Assembly (NCBI GenBank): GCA_002320665.1
Contig: DCKO01000013.1
Location: 1 to 34,498 of the forward strand
Source of the DNA: Micavibrio sp. UBA1672
Lineage (GTDB): Bacteria; Pseudomonadota; Alphaproteobacteria; Micavibrionales; Micavibrionaceae
Length of the DNA stretch: 34,498 nucleotides
Reading direction: 5' to 3'
The notes under the pieces were generated by a model. That model searched no databases. It saw nothing but the letters and a program-made list of their open reading frames with translations, and was not told the DNA's origin. The translations under genes were made by a program, and so were the position numbers. Below, one piece after another: positions 31,086 through 34,498 of the stretch; within the stretch, counting starts at the first letter, position 1; every line of letters begins with the position of its first letter.

Positions 31086-32178
31086 GGCGAAAAATCTAAA
31101 ACAAAAAATAAATGAACTCAATGAGGATGAGGTTACAGCTTTTCGTGGGGCAATTCTAGCGTGGTATGATTCTCACAGGCGTGTTTTGCCGTGGCGGGCG
31201 CTTGAGGGGGTGAATCCAGACCCTTATCATGTTTGGCTGTCCGAGATTATGCTCCAGCAAACAACTGTGCCCGCGGTCATTCCTTATTTTGAAAAGTTTT
31301 TACGGTTATGGCCATCTGTGTATGATTTGGCGGCTGCGGATAATGAGCGGATCATGCATGAATGGGCGGGGCTTGGTTATTATGCGCGGGCTCGGAACCT
31401 TCATAAATGTGCCAAGCAAGTGGTTGATCAATATGGCGGCAGGTTTCCTGAAACGCAGGATGAGCTTAGGAAATTGTCAGGAATAGGCGATTATACTAGC
31501 GCGGCTATAGCGGCTATTGCTTTTGGGAAGCCGGCGAATGTTGTTGATGGAAATATCGAGCGGATTATGGCGCGGTATTTTTCTGTTGAGGAGCCTGTGC
31601 CTAAGGCTAAGCCGTTATTAAAGGAAAAAGCCGCTTATTTTGCGGAGAGGCAAGAGCATCGTTCAGGTGATTATGCGCAAGCCTTGATGGATTTGGGGGC
31701 AACGATCTGCACGCCGAAATCACCGTCTTGTGTATTGTGTCCTGTGCGTGAAGGGTGTTTGGCGCGAGCAAAAGGTGTTCAAGCGGATTTACCCGCACGA
31801 GAGAAAAAGGGTGCTAAGCCGCGCCGCTATGGCTATGTGTACTGGATCACCAATGAAAAGGGCGAAGTGCTTATACATAAGCGCCCCGAGAGAGGGTTGC
31901 TGGGTGGGATGATGGCTTTGCCGACATCGGAGTGGGGTGATAATCGGGACAATATTTCATCTGAAAACCTAGAGTTTTTGAAAGGTAATGTGGTTGAAGA
32001 TTCTAAAGTTCATATAGAGCATATCTTTACCCATTTTCATTTGACACTGTATTTAAAAAAAATATGTATCGAGCAAGAGGCTTTACCCGAAGGTTATAAA
32101 TGGGTGAGTTGTGAAGTTATGGCTGAATGCGGCATGCCGACAGTTTTTTGTAAAGCGCGGGATTTGTTTTTACCTTGA
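31084..32178 (+). CDS. mutY: A/G-specific adenine glycosylase MutY
   Basis: Removes adenine mispaired with 8-oxoguanine. 364 aa from the ATG at 31084. The conserved RRVLPWR, SEIMLQQTTV with catalytic Glu54, HhH motif LSGIGDYTSAAI and catalytic Asp155 in NVVDGNIERIMAR are present. The 4Fe-4S cluster ligands are Cys209-x6-Cys216-x2-Cys219-x5-Cys225, as in E. coli. A C-terminal MutT-like domain (about 245-364) reads the 8-oxoG. An earlier in-frame TTG at 31003 exists but would place an extra 27 residues inside dciA. Confidence 0.96.
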   Translation: MAKNLKQKINELNEDEVTAFRGAILAWYDSHRRVLPWRALEGVNPDPYHVWLSEIMLQQTTVPAVIPYFEKFLRLWPSVYDLAAADNERIMHEWAGLGYYARARNLHKCAKQVVDQYGGRFPETQDELRKLSGIGDYTSAAIAAIAFGKPANVVDGNIERIMARYFSVEEPVPKAKPLLKEKAAYFAERQEHRSGDYAQALMDLGATICTPKSPSCVLCPVREGCLARAKGVQADLPAREKKGAKPRRYGYVYWITNEKGEVLIHKRPERGLLGGMMALPTSEWGDNRDNISSENLEFLKGNVVEDSKVHIEHIFTHFHLTLYLKKICIEQEALPEGYKWVSCEVMAECGMPTVFCKARDLFLP

Positions 32179-32214
32179 TATTATGAAATAAGGAGTATGA
32201 ATTGCCCTGATTTG

Positions 32215-32243
32215 TTGAATAATAACCTTATTATTTGTATAAT
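32215..32243 (+). promoter_or_regulatory. Near-consensus promoter with palindromic operator in the spacer
   Basis: TTGAAT (32215-32220) and a perfect TATAAT (32238-32243) are 17 nt apart. AATAATAA (32218-32225), CC, TTATTATT (32228-32235) is a perfect 8-bp-arm palindrome lying between and touching the -35 box. The expected start is near 32250, before the ATG at 32278. Confidence 0.65.
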
Positions 32244-32277
32244 GATCTTACGCAGGAATTCTTCAGGTTTTTTTTAT

Positions 32278-33279
32278 ATGCATTTTTTGAAACAAAATAT
32301 TAGAAATATTCATTTTTTACTTGTGATGCTTGGTGTCACGTTTGCGGGACAGGCTTTTGCGCAAGTTAGTCCTGCTGTTTATACGCATAAATCCGGACCG
32401 GGCATATATGTGCGGGTTCAGCCAGAAAATGATTTTTCTGAAGAGTATGAGGAGTATAAAGAAAATGAGCACAAGGCTGGGAAAAGCTACATATATGAAG
32501 ATATTACAATTGCCAGTCTTTCGCATTTATACTGGGCTGTAAATTATCTGGATTTAGCAAATGATATTCACATTGATAATTTTATGAGAATTAATGAATG
32601 TGACATTTATAAAAGTTATTATGGAAGTGAGTTTGAGTGGATAAAAATACGCGATGCAGCAAGGACTTTTATCAAAGGCAATAAGGACTTCTTTCCAATG
32701 CGTTTTAGGTTTGTCCAGCCTTTGGAGCTTGCGGATTATGATATGAAACGTAAGGCTTTCAGGATTAATCCTGATTATGAAATTAGAGCTGCAAGACGAT
32801 TTGAGTCATATGCTGTTGATCTGGATAGCCTAATTTGTAAGCAGAAAAGTTTTAGAGAAATTGAAGGGTATACAAGGGGTATCGTTCTCGAATTAAGTCG
32901 TCCGTTCTCTCTGTCGTATGTACCTGCAACACCAGAGGATGCCAGAGCTTATATTCAAGAAAAGGATGCTATTTTTAAGGGGTTAAGAGAGGGGGTTAAA
33001 TATGAAAGCACGCGTTATTCTCTTAGATCCGCGTATATTGTTTTTAAGGTTAAGGTTTTTGCTCATCGTAAAAAAATAAAGGGGTCCAGTAGATTCGATC
33101 TAACACAGATGATGGCTGCTTTGGAAGGGTTCGAGATTTATCAGGATAAAGATTTAAAGAAGCCGTTTTATATTAAGAGCTATCTAAGTGAAGAAAATGA
33201 AAAACAGACAAGTGCTGAATTGGCTGCGGAATATAAAATTCTGAGGGAAAAGGCCAAGGGGGCGGGCGTTCTATATTAA
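32278..33279 (+). CDS. Exported protein of unknown function
   Basis: 333 aa from the ATG at 32278. This start is preferred because the promoter at 32215-32243 excludes the earlier ATG at 32197, and because it gives a standard signal peptide (positive n-region, FLLVMLGVTFAG core, cleavage near AFA, residue 28). The mature part is rich in Tyr, Lys, Glu and Ile, has no membrane helices or recognised enzyme motif, and contains two isolated cysteines. I have a faint memory of such proteins as DUF4852 but cannot confirm it. The coding sequence looks more AT-rich than its neighbours. It converges on folB, with a 4-bp overlap of the ends. Confidence 0.8.
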   Translation: MHFLKQNIRNIHFLLVMLGVTFAGQAFAQVSPAVYTHKSGPGIYVRVQPENDFSEEYEEYKENEHKAGKSYIYEDITIASLSHLYWAVNYLDLANDIHIDNFMRINECDIYKSYYGSEFEWIKIRDAARTFIKGNKDFFPMRFRFVQPLELADYDMKRKAFRINPDYEIRAARRFESYAVDLDSLICKQKSFREIEGYTRGIVLELSRPFSLSYVPATPEDARAYIQEKDAIFKGLREGVKYESTRYSLRSAYIVFKVKVFAHRKKIKGSSRFDLTQMMAALEGFEIYQDKDLKKPFYIKSYLSEENEKQTSAELAAEYKILREKAKGAGVLY

Positions 33280-33644
33280 GTGTTTTGTGTTCTGCGGATA
33301 TAAACACCAACAGAAGATGTGTTCTCTATAATATCCGGTTTTTCTGCGCGGATCATAACATTAAGTGCTTTGCTATCTTTTAGGCATATTGCTGAAATTT
33401 CTTCACAAAACTCTTCTAAAAGTTCGAAGTGTCTGGATTTGGATAAGCTTTGGATCTCATTGGTGATGTCTTCATAAGACAGGACATCTTTTATACCTGA
33501 CAGGGTTTTACCTTTGTTAGATTGTACTTCGATATCAATATTAATGATTACGCGCTGGGCGTTCTGTTTTTCCTTTTCATAGATGCCAGTGAACATGTCC
33601 AGTTCAAGGTCTTTGATAAAGATATGATCAGTATTGCTAGGCAT
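33276..33644 (-). CDS. folB: Dihydroneopterin aldolase
   Basis: Folate pathway enzyme that cleaves 7,8-dihydroneopterin to 6-hydroxymethyl-dihydropterin. 122 aa. Motifs: IFIKDLELDMFTGIYEKEK (Glu23), YEDI (Tyr57), RHFELLEEFCEEIS (Glu77) and IRAEKPD with the catalytic Lys102, then SSVGVYIRR. All are typical. The first residue lies inside the 3' end of ccrM (8-bp overlap), suggesting coupling of the two genes. Confidence 0.93.
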   Translation of the reverse strand: MPSNTDHIFIKDLELDMFTGIYEKEKQNAQRVIINIDIEVQSNKGKTLSGIKDVLSYEDITNEIQSLSKSRHFELLEEFCEEISAICLKDSKALNVMIRAEKPDIIENTSSVGVYIRRTQNT

Positions 33645-34498
33645 TAGCTTCGCCTGCGCGGATTTGTTCTCTTAAATGGTCGATGGGAACGTGCTTGCCG
33701 TTTTGTTCGAAATGCCAGAATGTCCAGCCATTACAAGAGGGGGCGTTTTGCACGGCGGCGCCGACTTTGTGGATGGAGCCTCTGGTTTTATCAATACGGT
33801 TTTGGGCAATGACCGAGCCATCAGCGTGGACCGTGACTTTATGGCGTTTCTTGGAGTCCATGAGGACTGTACCAGGCTTAAGCAAACCTTGTTCGATCAA
33901 TGAACCAAATGGTATACGGGGCTGCTCACGCTTGGGCATGGTTTCAACAAGTGTATCCTTTAGTGGGTCAATCGCGGCGATGCGCTTTTTGGCGTGGGCG
34001 GCATAGGTTTCATCACGCTCTAATCCTATGAAAGAGCGACCGAGCTTTTTCGCAACAGCGCCTGTTGTGCCTGTTCCGAAGAAGGGGTCAAGGACTGTGT
34101 CGCCTTTGCGCGTGGATGCCATAAGGACGCGGTGGAGCAGGCTTTCCGGTTTTTGTGTCGGGTGCGCCTTTTTTCCTTCTTCATCCTTCAGGCGCTCATG
34201 ACCTGTGCAGAGCGGTAAATACCAATCACTGCGCATTTGTAAATCCTCGTTCAGGGATTTCATCGCGTCATAATTAAAATAGTATTTCGATTTCTGTGAT
34301 TTAGATGCCCAGATCATGGTTTCATGGGCGTTGGTAAATCGGCGGCCACGGAAATTCGGCATTGGATTGGATTTGCGCCAGATGACATCGTTCAAAATCC
34401 AGAAACCCATATCTTGCAGGATGTAACCAAGGCGGAAGATATTATGATAGCTGCCGATCACCCAGATCGAGCCGTCATCTTTTAGGAGATCGCGCGCC
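33637..34498 (-). CDS. ccrM: CcrM-type adenine-N6 DNA methyltransferase (5'-truncated by window edge)
   Basis: A cell-cycle-regulated enzyme that methylates adenine in GANTC in most alphaproteobacteria. About 287 residues of a protein of roughly 360 are present; the frame stays open to the window end (GSIWVIGSYHNIFR at its left). Visible parts are NDVIWRKSNPMPNFRGRRFTNAHE, AHPTQKPESLL, and SAM motif I DPFFGTGTTGAVA. The C-terminal RAMA-type domain (GSLIEQGLLKPGTVL...NGWTFWHFE) reads the target strand. The catalytic DPPY motif lies beyond the window. The specificity is inferred from the family. Confidence 0.94.
   Translation of the reverse strand, partial: ARDLLKDDGSIWVIGSYHNIFRLGYILQDMGFWILNDVIWRKSNPMPNFRGRRFTNAHETMIWASKSQKSKYYFNYDAMKSLNEDLQMRSDWYLPLCTGHERLKDEEGKKAHPTQKPESLLHRVLMASTRKGDTVLDPFFGTGTTGAVAKKLGRSFIGLERDETYAAHAKKRIAAIDPLKDTLVETMPKREQPRIPFGSLIEQGLLKPGTVLMDSKKRHKVTVHADGSVIAQNRIDKTRGSIHKVGAAVQNAPSCNGWTFWHFEQNGKHVPIDHLREQIRAGEANA

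Noticed and set aside
1..34498. Search for tRNA, IS elements, CRISPR arrays, prophage or defence genes
   Set aside because: No candidate was found by reading; the window is core housekeeping sequence with short intergenic gaps.

Overview
The window is a stretch of alphaproteobacterial chromosome of moderate, slightly AT-leaning base composition. The lineage call rests on these features: a CcrM-type methyltransferase with its C-terminal RAMA domain; an F0 ATP synthase operon with both b and b' subunits and no F1 genes; a DUF4164-like protein beside zapA; and the gene orders rsfS-rlmH-envC-ctpA-YibQ-like-rppH and ruvCAB-ybgC-tolQRAB. The genus cannot be fixed from sequence alone. No tRNA, rRNA, IS element, prophage or CRISPR array was seen, and the coding density is high. 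It is essentially a core-genome window.

Layout. Positions 1-2.8 kb (minus) hold tkt followed by gap, which runs off the left edge. Positions 2.9-5.3 kb (plus) hold a DUF4164-like gene, zapA, 6S RNA, 5-formyl-THF cyclo-ligase and a YmdB-type phosphodiesterase. A minus-strand pair follows, a response regulator and an unrecognised partner (5.3-6.4 kb). Positions 6.5-14.0 kb (plus) carry yebC, ruvC, ruvA, ruvB, ybgC, tolQ, tolR, tolA and tolB, with one small hypothetical gene on the minus strand between yebC and ruvC. Pal is not next to tolB. From 14.0 to 31.1 kb everything is on the minus strand. In transcription order it reads dciA, efp, suhB, an OmpA-like protein, a DsbA-like oxidoreductase, smc, atpI, atpB, atpE, atpF', atpF, proA, nadD, rsfS, rlmH, envC, ctpA, a YibQ-like protein and rppH. 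Positions 31.1-33.3 kb (plus) hold mutY and an exported protein of unknown function. The right edge (minus) has a ccrM fragment and folB.

The genes fall into functional blocks: central carbon metabolism (tkt, gap); division and envelope constriction (zapA, Tol, EnvC, CtpA); recombination and repair (RuvABC, MutY); chromosome maintenance (SMC, DciA, CcrM); translation (EF-P, RsfS, RlmH); and energy (F0).

The most interesting signals are not gene content but small regulatory structures. There is a long imperfect stem-loop just after 6S RNA. RsfS appears to have an ATT start codon behind a perfect Shine-Dalgarno sequence and a long leader. Two strong hairpins lie between genes of the F0 operon. 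A near-consensus promoter with a perfect palindrome in its spacer precedes the unknown exported protein. I found no convincing new multi-gene system. The response-regulator pair at 5.3-6.4 kb is the best candidate for an uncharacterised module.
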